Positions 1 to 5,846 are shown, counted from the first letter of the stretch. The stretch: 6,662 bases of DNA from an uncultured Clostridia bacterium (GCA_946645735.1 CAMPCK010000049.1:1-6662), one strand, 5' to 3'. Notes: generated by a model from the sequence alone, not told the origin. Made by a program: numbers and translations.

Positions 1-696
1 CTTCACTTCCAGCAGCTCAAGAAGATCCTTGAACTCATGGGATATGAATGGTCCAAGGACATCATCCACGTTCCCTTCGGTCTGGTTAGCCTTGAAGAGG
101 GCACCATGTCCACACGTCACGGACGTGTAGTCTTCCTTGAGGACGTTCTTAACCGCGCCATCGAGGAGACCAGGGAGATCATCCTTGAAAAGGGAGTTGC
201 AACAGACAATATCGATGAGACCGCAAAGCAGGTCGGAGTCGGAGCCGTCGTATTCAACGAGCTCTCCAACAACCGTATCAAGGACTACGTCTTCAGCTGG
301 AAGCAGGTTCTCGACTTTAACGGAGAGACAGGTCCCTACGTACAGTACACCTACGCAAGATGCGCATCCATCCTGAGAAACGCAGGAGACGATGCAAAGG
401 ATCTCAAGGGCTTCGATCCTTCCTACGTAACAGGTGAAGCAGCATACACCCTTGCAAAGGAAATCTACGCTCTTACAGACGTAATCATCGAAGCAGGTGA
501 GAAGTATGAACCTTCCATCCTGACACGCCACATCATTGACATGGCCCAGGCCTTCAACAAGTTCTATCACGATGAGCACATCCTTACAGACGATAAGGAA
601 GAAAGAAAAGCCAAGCTTGCTCTCGTTGTAGCTGCCAAGACAGCCATCAAGAACGGCCTGAGACTTCTCGGCATGGAAGCACCCGAAAGAATGTAA
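1..696 (+). CDS. argS: Arginyl-tRNA synthetase, C-terminal part (5' end outside window)
   Basis: Cytoplasmic class Ia aminoacyl-tRNA synthetase that charges tRNA-Arg with arginine at the cost of ATP. The frame is open from base 1 and ends at TAA 694-696, so 231 C-terminal residues are present; the full family is about 550-600 residues, so well over half of the gene lies upstream. The text HFQQLKKILELMGYEW is the end of the Rossmann catalytic core. GTMSTRHGR (bases 100-126) is the ArgRS form of the KMSKS signature loop, with MSTR in place of KMSK. GPYVQYTYARCASILRNAG (from about base 334) opens the DALR anticodon-binding helical domain, which runs to the end, LRLLGMEAPERM. The ATG at 37 is an internal methionine, not the start. 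A strong terminator follows 13 bases after the stop, so argS is probably the last gene of its own unit. Identification is secure; only the 5' truncation by the window edge is odd. Confidence 0.96.
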   Translation, partial: LHFQQLKKILELMGYEWSKDIIHVPFGLVSLEEGTMSTRHGRVVFLEDVLNRAIEETREIILEKGVATDNIDETAKQVGVGAVVFNELSNNRIKDYVFSWKQVLDFNGETGPYVQYTYARCASILRNAGDDAKDLKGFDPSYVTGEAAYTLAKEIYALTDVIIEAGEKYEPSILTRHIIDMAQAFNKFYHDEHILTDDKEERKAKLALVVAAKTAIKNGLRLLGMEAPERM

Positions 697-701
697 TTTA
701 A

Positions 702-707
702 TATAAT
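702..707 (+). promoter_or_regulatory. Candidate -10 box (TATAAT) between argS and the radical-SAM operon
   Basis: A perfect TATAAT lies just after the argS stop codon. No TTGACA-like -35 is visible 16-19 bases upstream and there is no TGn extension, so support is weak. It is listed because the argS terminator sits immediately before the next gene: a start about 7 bases downstream of this box (around 713-715) would fall inside the 5' arm of that hairpin and shorten it, giving the downstream operon its own transcript. The region is AT-rich, so a chance match is quite possible. Confidence 0.3.
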
Positions 708-709
708 AT

Positions 710-739
710 GCAAAAAACTTTCGTCAGAAAGTTTTTTGC
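710..739 (+). terminator. Intrinsic terminator of argS
   Basis: A 13-bp perfect inverted repeat: 710-722 pairs with 727-739 around the tetraloop GTCA. The 3' arm carries six consecutive T and the 5' arm six A, so the T-tract is part of the stem, a common layout in Firmicutes. It begins 13 bases after the argS stop and ends 15 bases before the next start codon, so any transcript reading from argS into the radical-SAM operon must pass through it. Confidence 0.85.
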
Positions 740-754
740 TTAAAAGGAAGCATT

Positions 755-1627
755 ATGAGATACATCGGAGATATTTACAGACCGCCAAGCGAAGCATACA
801 GCCTGCTCCTTCAGGTGACAGTGGGCTGCTCCCACAACAAATGTACTTTCTGCAACATGTATAAGAATAAGCAGTTCAGGCTCCGTCCGGAATCCGACGT
901 GCTGGAGGATCTGGACTGGGCAAGAGCTCACTACAGAAGAGTCGACAGGATCTTCCTCTGTGACGGGGATGCCCTGTGCCTGAAGAACTCCAAGCTCCTG
1001 ACCATCCTGGACAGGATAAGGGAACTCTTCCCCGAGTGCGAGAGGGTGACCTCCTATGGAAGAGCCACGGACGCTTTGAGAAAGAGCGACGAGGAACTTC
1101 AGGAACTCCGCAATCACGGCCTCACCATGGTATATCTCGGAGCTGAGTCCGGATCTCCCAAGGTCCTTGAAATGATCAACAAGGGGGAGACCGCAGAGCA
1201 GCTGATAGACGGCGTAAAGAAGCTTGAGAGAAACGGAATAAAGACCTCCGTCACCTTCATCTCAGGTCTCGGCGGACCTGAACTCATGGAGGAGCACGCC
1301 GTGGAATCAGGCAAAATGATCGCAGAGATGAACGCATCCTATGTGAGCTTCCTGACCCTGATCCTGGACCCCATTGCGCCAATGTATAAGGACTGGAAAG
1401 AAGGAAGATTTCAGCTCCTCAAGCCGGAAGAGGTCCTTCAGGAATCAGCCATCATGCTGGACTATGCAAGACCCGAGAAGAGCTGCATATTCAGATCCAA
1501 CCATGCATCAAACTATGTATCCCTTAAGGGAAATCTTCCTGAAGACAACGACAGGATGATAGAGGCTCTCAAAAGATGCATGAAGGACAAGAGCCTCATA
1601 AAAAGCGATTATTTCAGAGCTCTCTGA
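755..1627 (+). CDS. Radical-SAM protein with CX4CX2C cluster motif (Elp3/MiaB/NifB-like core)
   Basis: Predicted [4Fe-4S] enzyme that cleaves S-adenosylmethionine to make a 5'-deoxyadenosyl radical; substrate unknown. It has 290 residues. The cluster motif is GCSHNKCTFCNMY with cysteines at 25, 30 and 33, four residues between the first two cysteines instead of the usual three. I read the codons directly and the spacing is real. Other family marks are YLGAESGSPKVL (127-138), as in the Elp3/MiaB-type core, GLGG (171-174), and a conserved-looking C-terminal stretch SNHASNYVSLKGNLP (248-262). There is no signal peptide or membrane segment, so it is cytoplasmic. The start ATG has AAGGA at 744-748, six bases away. 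The gene ends with TGA followed directly by TAA in frame (1625-1630). The next gene starts 15 bases downstream, which indicates one operon. The fold is confident; the function is not known to me. Confidence 0.9.
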   Translation: MRYIGDIYRPPSEAYSLLLQVTVGCSHNKCTFCNMYKNKQFRLRPESDVLEDLDWARAHYRRVDRIFLCDGDALCLKNSKLLTILDRIRELFPECERVTSYGRATDALRKSDEELQELRNHGLTMVYLGAESGSPKVLEMINKGETAEQLIDGVKKLERNGIKTSVTFISGLGGPELMEEHAVESGKMIAEMNASYVSFLTLILDPIAPMYKDWKEGRFQLLKPEEVLQESAIMLDYARPEKSCIFRSNHASNYVSLKGNLPEDNDRMIEALKRCMKDKSLIKSDYFRAL

Positions 1628-1642
1628 TAAAGGAAAGTATAA

Positions 1643-3184
1643 ATGAAGATTCTTCTTACAACTTTAAATTCTCAATATGTGCACTCCAATCTGGCCATAC
1701 GGTACATGTACACGGTTATCGCCAACGAGGACTGCGAGACGGAGCTCAGGGAATTCAGCATCAATAACGACCTGAACTACATATATAACGAGATAGTGAG
1801 AGCTGATTATGATCTCGTATGTTTCTCCTGCTATCTCTGGAATATAGAGGAGACGTCAGTTCTTTGCTCGGATCTCAAGAAGGCGAAACCCGACATGAAG
1901 ATCCTTATCGGCGGGCCGGAGACCAGTTTTGACAGCGCTGACTTCATGACTGAAAACGACTGGTGCGACTATCTGATCTCAGGGGAGGGGGAATATCCCT
2001 TCTTCAGGCTGGTGCAGCTTCTCACGGGAAAGCGTCAGGCTTATGACATGACTGAAGAGGATGAGCTGTCCACCATCCCGGGGCTGTCCTACAGGGCAGG
2101 GAACCTGATCTACGTCAACGAACAGATAGATCCCCTGGACTTCAACAGCATTCCTTTTCCTTACTCCGTGCTGGAGCCTGAGCAGGACAAGGTGGTCTAT
2201 TACGAGTCCAGCCGCGGCTGTCCCTTCAGGTGCTCCTACTGCATGTCATCCATAGACAAGACCGTAAGGGCCCTGGACGCATCGAGAGTTGAGAGTGAAC
2301 TCAAGTACTTTCTTTTCAAGAACCTGACCCAGGTGAAGTTCATCGACAGGACCTTCAACTACGACAGGGAAAGAGCTTACAAAATCATTAACTATATAAT
2401 CCAGAACGATAACGGCGTGACCAATTTCCACTTTGAGCTCTGCGGGGACCTTCTGGATGACAGGACTCTGGAACTTCTGGGGAAAGCCAGAAAAGGGCTT
2501 TTCCAGCTGGAGATAGGGATCCAGTCAACTAACCCGGAGACCTTGCGCGCTGTGAACAGGGCAGAAAATGTCTATCCCGTTCTTTACAACACGGGAAGGC
2601 TGGCGGAGCTCGGTAACTGCCACACCCATGTGGACCTGATCGCAGGACTTCCCTATGAGACCATGGAGACCTTCGAAAGAGGCTTCGACAAGGTATACGC
2701 CTTGAAGGCCGATGCTTTTCAGATGGGATTCCTCAAGGTACTTAAGGGGACTGAGATCCACAGACGCGCATCGGAGTTCGGCATAGTCTACAGGGACCAC
2801 ACGCCCTATGAAGTGGTGTCCACCAAGTGGATCAGCGCAGAAGAAATGGTTCATCTCAAGGAAATGGACCGCATGCTTGACACCTACTATAACAGAAAGG
2901 GCTTCAGCCATACTCTGGACTATCTCACATCAGAGATGACGCCCTTTAAACTCTTCAGCCGACTGGCCGCCTTCTATTACGAGAGGGGATACCAGAACCG
3001 CGACAGAAGAAAGGATGACCAGTACAGAATAATGCTGGAGTTCTCAAAGGTGCTTTCTGAGGACGGAACTGTGGCTGACTGCGACAAGGAAGTCCTCAAG
3101 ACCCTGGACCTGGATGCAAGAGAGACCATGGACAGGATCAATTACGGAAGATTTATCAGGAAAGGTTGGGAAATCAAAGAATGA
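1643..3184 (+). CDS. B12-binding-type radical-SAM protein with DUF4080-like C-terminus
   Basis: Predicted radical-SAM enzyme of the class with an N-terminal cobalamin-binding-like domain; members whose function is known often do methyl transfer or ring chemistry, but the substrate here is unknown. It has 513 residues. Residues about 1-130 form a Rossmann-type B12-binding domain (MKILLTTLNSQYVHSNLAIRY; ILIGGPETSF at 87-96; SGEGEYPFFRL at 113-123). It lacks a classical DxHxxG motif, as many B12-binding radical-SAM proteins do, so true cobalamin binding is inferred. The radical-SAM core follows, with SSRGCPFRCSYC giving cysteines 193, 197 and 200 in canonical CX3CX2C spacing, then FELCGDLLDD and LEIGIQSTNPETL. 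The region from about 370 to the end resembles DUF4080 by memory only. The ribosome binding site AGGAAAG (1631-1637) is five bases from ATG. The stop TGA overlaps the next gene's ATG. Confidence 0.9.
   Translation: MKILLTTLNSQYVHSNLAIRYMYTVIANEDCETELREFSINNDLNYIYNEIVRADYDLVCFSCYLWNIEETSVLCSDLKKAKPDMKILIGGPETSFDSADFMTENDWCDYLISGEGEYPFFRLVQLLTGKRQAYDMTEEDELSTIPGLSYRAGNLIYVNEQIDPLDFNSIPFPYSVLEPEQDKVVYYESSRGCPFRCSYCMSSIDKTVRALDASRVESELKYFLFKNLTQVKFIDRTFNYDRERAYKIINYIIQNDNGVTNFHFELCGDLLDDRTLELLGKARKGLFQLEIGIQSTNPETLRAVNRAENVYPVLYNTGRLAELGNCHTHVDLIAGLPYETMETFERGFDKVYALKADAFQMGFLKVLKGTEIHRRASEFGIVYRDHTPYEVVSTKWISAEEMVHLKEMDRMLDTYYNRKGFSHTLDYLTSEMTPFKLFSRLAAFYYERGYQNRDRRKDDQYRIMLEFSKVLSEDGTVADCDKEVLKTLDLDARETMDRINYGRFIRKGWEIKE
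3158..3184 (+). promoter_or_regulatory. Start-site junction: stop/start overlap (ATGA) with ribosome binding sites
   Basis: Two starts are possible for the TPR gene. A TTG at 3166 abuts AGGAAAGG (3158-3165) with no spacing, which is unfavourable. An ATG at 3181 overlaps the upstream TGA as ATGA and has a GGGAAA element (3168-3173) seven bases upstream. ATGA overlaps typically mark translational coupling, so 3181 is preferred; the difference is five residues at the N-terminus. Confidence 0.6.
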
Positions 3185-4377
3185 GCATAACCAAAAACGA
3201 CAGGATAGGAGAACTGCTTCAGGAACATCTTGGAGAGATGGTGTTCGATGAGCTTTCCTATGATTATCTTAAGAGAGCAGAAGTGTACGATATCCTTAAA
3301 GATATTCCTGTCCCCATCAGAAAAACAGAAATGACCGGCATCACTGTACTCAAGATTGCCATGAACATGGCCTTCGTCTTCGGTGTGGATCCGGGCTTCA
3401 AATACAAAGAAAACTATATTCAGTACATACTTAAAAACTTCGACAAGAACTTCGCCAACGGCCTTATCGCCCAGGGCGTGGATATCGCTCAGGAGGACAA
3501 GTTCGACGAGGCCTGCATCTGGTTCAGGGCAGCCATGCAGATCGACCCCGAAAATGCCAACGCCTACTACTGCTACGGAAGATCCCTTAAGGACTGCTAC
3601 GAGAAGATCGCACAGGCAGAGGAATCCCAGCAGCTTGCCATGTCAGACCCCGGCACCATCGGAGACGTCATCGGCCGCTACAAAGCTGAGTCCATCGAAG
3701 CCTTCGAAGTCGCTACCATAAAGAATCCTGAGCTGACCGAGGCTTATTATTTCCTTGGCTACGCATACCTGAACATGGGCCTTTATCTTAAGGCAAAGCT
3801 CACCTGGGAAAAATACCTGGAGCTGGCCGAAAAGGACGGCCGCTCACATCTGTCCGGCCAGGGCGAAAAAGCTCTCGAGGACGCTGTTAAGGACATAAAG
3901 GAAAGACTGGCACAGCTCGAGGAGCCTGTAAAGATCGAAGAGGGATACAACATGATCTTAAGCGGCAGGTTTGATGAGGGAATCAAAGCCCTCAAGCCTT
4001 ACACAGAAAGCCGCTTCAAGGATTGGTGGCCTCTCTGGCACTACCTGGGAACCGCATACCGCGCGCTGGCTGACCAGAGCGAGAAGGAGCTGCTGGAAGC
4101 TGATCCTCAGGCAGTTGCTAAGGACGACGAGGTGGTAAGAGCAGCTTATGAAGAGGCGCTTAAGTATTACCTTCAGGTGCTTAAGCTCAGCCCCAGCAAC
4201 AAAGACGCCATGCAGGAAGTCCTTGGAATCTACAAGTTCCTTGGCGACAGCGAAAAAATCGACAAATACACAAAGAAGCTCGCCATCATAGAGCAAAACG
4301 CCGAGGCCGACCGCGAACTCATGCGCAACCAGGCCCAGGCCGATGCCGGCATAGCACGACCGGTGAAGATGAGCTAG
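3181..4377 (+). CDS. Tetratricopeptide-repeat (TPR) protein, third gene of the radical-SAM operon
   Basis: Probable cytoplasmic protein-protein interaction scaffold of 398 residues; no catalytic motif seen. After a helical N-terminal domain (about 1-90, no recognised family), TPR-like helix pairs appear: about 94-137 (GVDIAQEDKFDEACIWFRAAMQIDPENANAYYCYG), about 170-216 (AFEVATIKNPELTEAYYFLGYAYLNMG), about 253-297 (YNMILSGRFDEGIKAL, then WHYLGTAYRAL), and about 320-366 (AAYEEALKYYLQVLKLSPSNKDA). Long charged inserts separate them, including a coiled-coil-like stretch near 226-250. No signal peptide is visible. Translation is probably coupled to the B12-type radical-SAM gene through the ATGA overlap, so a role in assembling or presenting substrate to those enzymes is an inference from context. 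It ends in TAG followed immediately by TAA in frame, then a terminator. The TPR nature is clear; the family and exact job are not. Confidence 0.87.
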   Translation: MSITKNDRIGELLQEHLGEMVFDELSYDYLKRAEVYDILKDIPVPIRKTEMTGITVLKIAMNMAFVFGVDPGFKYKENYIQYILKNFDKNFANGLIAQGVDIAQEDKFDEACIWFRAAMQIDPENANAYYCYGRSLKDCYEKIAQAEESQQLAMSDPGTIGDVIGRYKAESIEAFEVATIKNPELTEAYYFLGYAYLNMGLYLKAKLTWEKYLELAEKDGRSHLSGQGEKALEDAVKDIKERLAQLEEPVKIEEGYNMILSGRFDEGIKALKPYTESRFKDWWPLWHYLGTAYRALADQSEKELLEADPQAVAKDDEVVRAAYEEALKYYLQVLKLSPSNKDAMQEVLGIYKFLGDSEKIDKYTKKLAIIEQNAEADRELMRNQAQADAGIARPVKMS

Positions 4378-4385
4378 TAATTTTG

Positions 4386-4436
4386 AAAAAAAGAGCGGAT
4401 GCGCCTGTTCCACGGCGCATCCGTTTTGGTTTTTTG
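4386..4436. terminator. Intrinsic terminator, probably bidirectional
   Basis: A 10-bp GC-rich perfect stem (4396-4405 with 4414-4423, 8-base loop) is followed on the plus strand by TTTT, GG and then six T. It closes the radical-SAM/TPR operon, nine bases after the tandem stop codons. On the opposite strand the same stem is followed by CTC and seven T (plus-strand A run 4386-4392), so it can also end minus-strand transcripts. It is the first terminator visible downstream of the hydrolase gene, which would place the repeat array inside that gene's 3' UTR. Confidence 0.85.
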
Positions 4437-4494
4437 CGATGTCTGCAGTGGACTGCAAACAAGAGTGCTCATAAAATTTAACGCTTATATGATT

Positions 4495-4790
4495 TATTAG
4501 TACAGCTTTTGATGATTTTGCATACTACAGATCACGAAGGCTTTATTTGTTAGTACATATGCAGGGGTAGCTGCACACTATAATAGATGATAATGATATT
4601 TATGTGCACCAGGCAGTCATGTTTTGCATACTAGGAGAGGCGTTGACTCATTATATGTGCACTGGGTAGTTATATTTTGCATACTAGGAGGGTCGTCGAC
4701 TCATTATATGTGCACTAGGTAGTTATATTTTGCATACTAGAAAGGGCGATGGCTCATAATATATGCACTAGGTTCATAAATGACTCATAG
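4495..4790. repeat. Tandem array of 53-bp repeats (five units plus a truncated sixth)
   Basis: Units begin at 4495, 4548, 4601, 4654 and 4707, each exactly 53 bases long, and a shortened sixth begins at 4760. Units 3, 4 and 5 are clear: units 3 and 4 match at 45 of 53 positions, and so do units 4 and 5, with no indels and mostly transitions. Each starts TATGTGCAC, carries TTTTGCATACTAG at offset 21-33 and ends near GACTCATTA. Units 1 and 2 are much more diverged but keep TTTTGCATACTA (4516) and GCACACTA (4573) at the same phase, and they share TATTAGTAC/TGTTAGTAC at their starts. The sixth unit has lost about 22 internal bases (TATATGCACTAGGT joined to a TGACTCATAG end, 4781-4790). The period is not a multiple of three and no open frame spans the array, so it is not coding. 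The array together with the terminator accounts for nearly all of the gene-free stretch 4378-4773; 4437-4494 holds nothing I recognise. Function unknown. Confidence 0.9.
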
Positions 4791-5376
4791 AATCAATCTT
4801 CTGCGTATCATGCTTAATCAGCGGCGCAATAAGGCTTAGTACTGTATCAGCTATAATTTCGTGGCCTTCCTCTGTAGGGTGTACACAATCCTCGAAGAGT
4901 TCAGGTGTATTGAGAACAGGCCTCAGGTCTAAATATGTTAATTCTCTTGCTTCAGCTTCAGCAATCAGAGCTTCTGCAAAAGCATTGAAATTCTCATTGA
5001 GTTTCACAGAATCAAGAGGTCCATAGAAAGGATAGGCGGACTCCATAAACCCAGGCTGAATGCCGATGATTGGCGTGGCGTTTTTTTCTAGGGCCAGGTC
5101 GCAGATCTTAAGAATGTTCTTAACATCATCTGCATTTGCGCCATAGGTCAGAGTGTCATTTGCACCGCCCATGATAATTACGATGTCACCTTCAGATGTC
5201 TCATAGGGTATGATCTTGTTCTTAGAGCGCTGAAGCATATATGCAGTGGTGTCGCCATTATAGCCGCGGTTGAGGACACGAAGTTCTGTTCTCTTTTCAA
5301 GAAGGCTCACCCAGCAGTCCATGCGCCAGACACCGTAGCCAAATGTGAGGCTGTCTCCGATACAGATGATTTTCAT
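4774..5376 (-). CDS. SGNH/GDSL-family hydrolase (esterase/lipase-like)
   Basis: Predicted serine hydrolase of the SGNH superfamily, whose members deacylate esters such as acetylated sugars, lipids or thioesters; the substrate is not evident. It has 200 residues, a typical single-domain length. Block I is IGDSLTFG with nucleophile Ser9. Block II is NRGYNGDTT with oxyanion Gly38. Block III is GGANDT with Asn73. Block V is DCVHPTEEGH with Asp163 and His166, so the catalytic set is complete. The protein starts directly at the first beta strand with no signal peptide, so it is probably cytoplasmic. The ribosome binding site AAAGGAG lies upstream of ATG in a short leader with an extended -10 promoter. 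It is convergent with the radical-SAM/TPR operon. The last residues (about 196-200, SMSHL) and the stop codon are encoded within the truncated final unit of the 53-bp array, so the native C-terminus may have been altered by the repeat. Confidence 0.93.
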   Translation of the reverse strand: MKIICIGDSLTFGYGVWRMDCWVSLLEKRTELRVLNRGYNGDTTAYMLQRSKNKIIPYETSEGDIVIIMGGANDTLTYGANADDVKNILKICDLALEKNATPIIGIQPGFMESAYPFYGPLDSVKLNENFNAFAEALIAEAEARELTYLDLRPVLNTPELFEDCVHPTEEGHEIIADTVLSLIAPLIKHDTQKIDSMSHL

Positions 5377-5398
5377 GGCATTCTCCTTTCACAAGAGA

Positions 5399-5407
5399 AT
5401 TATATCA
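5399..5407 (-). promoter_or_regulatory. Extended -10 promoter of the SGNH hydrolase gene
   Basis: Read on the minus strand, TGATATAAT is a perfect extended -10 element (TGn followed by TATAAT). It lies 22 bases upstream of the hydrolase start, giving a predicted leader of about 15 bases that contains the AAAGGAG site. No good -35 is present (a T-rich run lies at the right distance), which is normal for extended -10 promoters. Confidence 0.7.
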
Positions 5408-5430
5408 TAGTGGGCAGATTAAAAAAAGTT

Positions 5431-5498
5431 TTGCAGCCAATGTTTTGCATGGGCCACTGCGAAAGCCCTTGCCAGTCAAGGGGCCGAGCCCTCTGCAA
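5431..5498. other. GC-rich block with complementary ends, possible folded RNA or small inserted element
   Basis: A 68-base block in otherwise AT-rich DNA has ends TTGCAG (5431-5436) and CTGCAA (5493-5498) that pair. Inside are several possible short stems: GGGC/GCCC (5451-5454 with 5465-5468), CCCTTG/CAAGGG (5466-5471 with 5477-5482) and GGGC/GCCC around CGA (5481-5484 with 5488-5491). Some of these are mutually exclusive. On the minus strand the block is followed by a run of seven T (plus-strand A run 5421-5427). I recognise no riboswitch or known RNA family. It lies upstream of both flanking promoters, so it is in neither predicted leader. Confidence 0.35.
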
Positions 5499-5503
5499 GT
5501 CGA

Positions 5504-5513
5504 TTGTATACAA
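5504..5513. promoter_or_regulatory. Palindrome TTGTATACAA, possible GntR-family operator
   Basis: A perfect 10-bp palindrome matches the core of GntR-family operators (the B. subtilis GntR site has TTGTATACAA at its centre). It lies ten bases upstream of a candidate -35 box for the rightward gene. Roughly one perfect 10-bp palindrome every kilobase is expected by chance, and no regulator gene is nearby, so this is tentative. Confidence 0.3.
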
Positions 5514-5523
5514 ATTTGGACTA

Positions 5524-5552
5524 TTGCGGTTAAAAAAAGAATTTGATATTAT
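5524..5552 (+). promoter_or_regulatory. Candidate promoter for the rightward nuclease-like gene
   Basis: TTGCGG (5524-5529), a 17-base spacer and TATTAT (5547-5552) preceded by TGA (5544-5546) give an extended -10 promoter with a partial -35. It points toward the gene starting at 5847 and would create a leader near 290 bases. No clearly better promoter is seen closer to the gene, but AT-rich words such as TATAAA (5793-5798) could also serve. Confidence 0.4.
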
Positions 5553-5846
5553 TGGCAAACAAAGAAATGTTGCTTGTGCTTACTAAAGTAAATGATGGCT
5601 TAATTTATATGCATGTTTGATGGCAAGTCTGCACACCTGGGGATATGATGGTCATTCTAGTTAGACTATTATTCTTTAAAGAGCTTACTAAAAAGGGGGA
5701 TGATTAAATTTATAAGCACCGAAACCTTAAAAAGTGCACACACAGAGGATCGAGACCTATATTAAGTAGAAATCTATCAGAAAAAAGACTAATATAAATA
5801 GCCATCAACACTTACAGTATGCACTATTACAAGAAAGGAGTTTGGA
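5553..5846 (+). other. AT-rich leader/intergenic stretch without a supported gene
   Basis: About 294 bases precede the nuclease-like gene. I find no tRNA, no known riboswitch signature, no clear terminator hairpin and no convincing open frame. A 21-codon frame at 5700-5765 follows a purine run but has no proper ribosome binding spacing. Words reminiscent of the 53-bp array occur (TATATGCAT at 5606, a TGCAC...TGGG...CAT.CTAG pattern at 5630-5660, TATGCACTA at 5818), but they are neither in phase nor alignable enough to call repeats. The last bases carry the ribosome binding site AAAGGAG (5834-5840). Confidence 0.5.

Noticed and set aside
2525..2911. 128-residue reverse-strand open frame inside the B12-type radical-SAM gene
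   Set aside because: Antisense shadow of a well-supported protein with recognised motifs.
4444..4457. Short inverted repeat TGCAGT/ACTGCA
   Set aside because: Six-base arms with a two-base centre, no T run and no adjacent gene feature; too small to call a regulatory site.
3958..4458. 166-residue reverse-strand open frame over the TPR gene and its terminator
   Set aside because: It lies antisense to a clear TPR coding sequence, reads through the terminator hairpin, and shows no recognisable domain or ribosome binding site; a shadow frame.
4442..4494. Possible additional 53-bp unit just upstream of the array
   Set aside because: At the expected phase only about half of the core positions match, which is near what AT-rich DNA gives by chance.
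4495..4790. CRISPR array
   Set aside because: The whole 53-base period is similar from unit to unit; there are no unique spacers between short identical repeats and no cas genes.
5419..5539. Insertion flanked by a 10-bp direct repeat TTAAAAAAAG
   Set aside because: As a target-site duplication the repeat is low-complexity A-rich sequence, and no transposase or clear terminal structure matches its boundaries; kept only as a side note to the folded block.
5700..5765. 21-codon open frame (begins MIKFISTETL) after a purine run AAAAGGGGG
   Set aside because: The purine run abuts the ATG with no spacing for ribosome binding, the frame is very short and the residues show no leader-peptide pattern; chance occurrence is likely.
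5600..5830. Solitary degenerate copies of the 53-bp unit in the nuclease-gene leader
   Set aside because: Shared words such as TGCAC and CATnCTAG occur but need gaps to align and are not in a 53-base phase.
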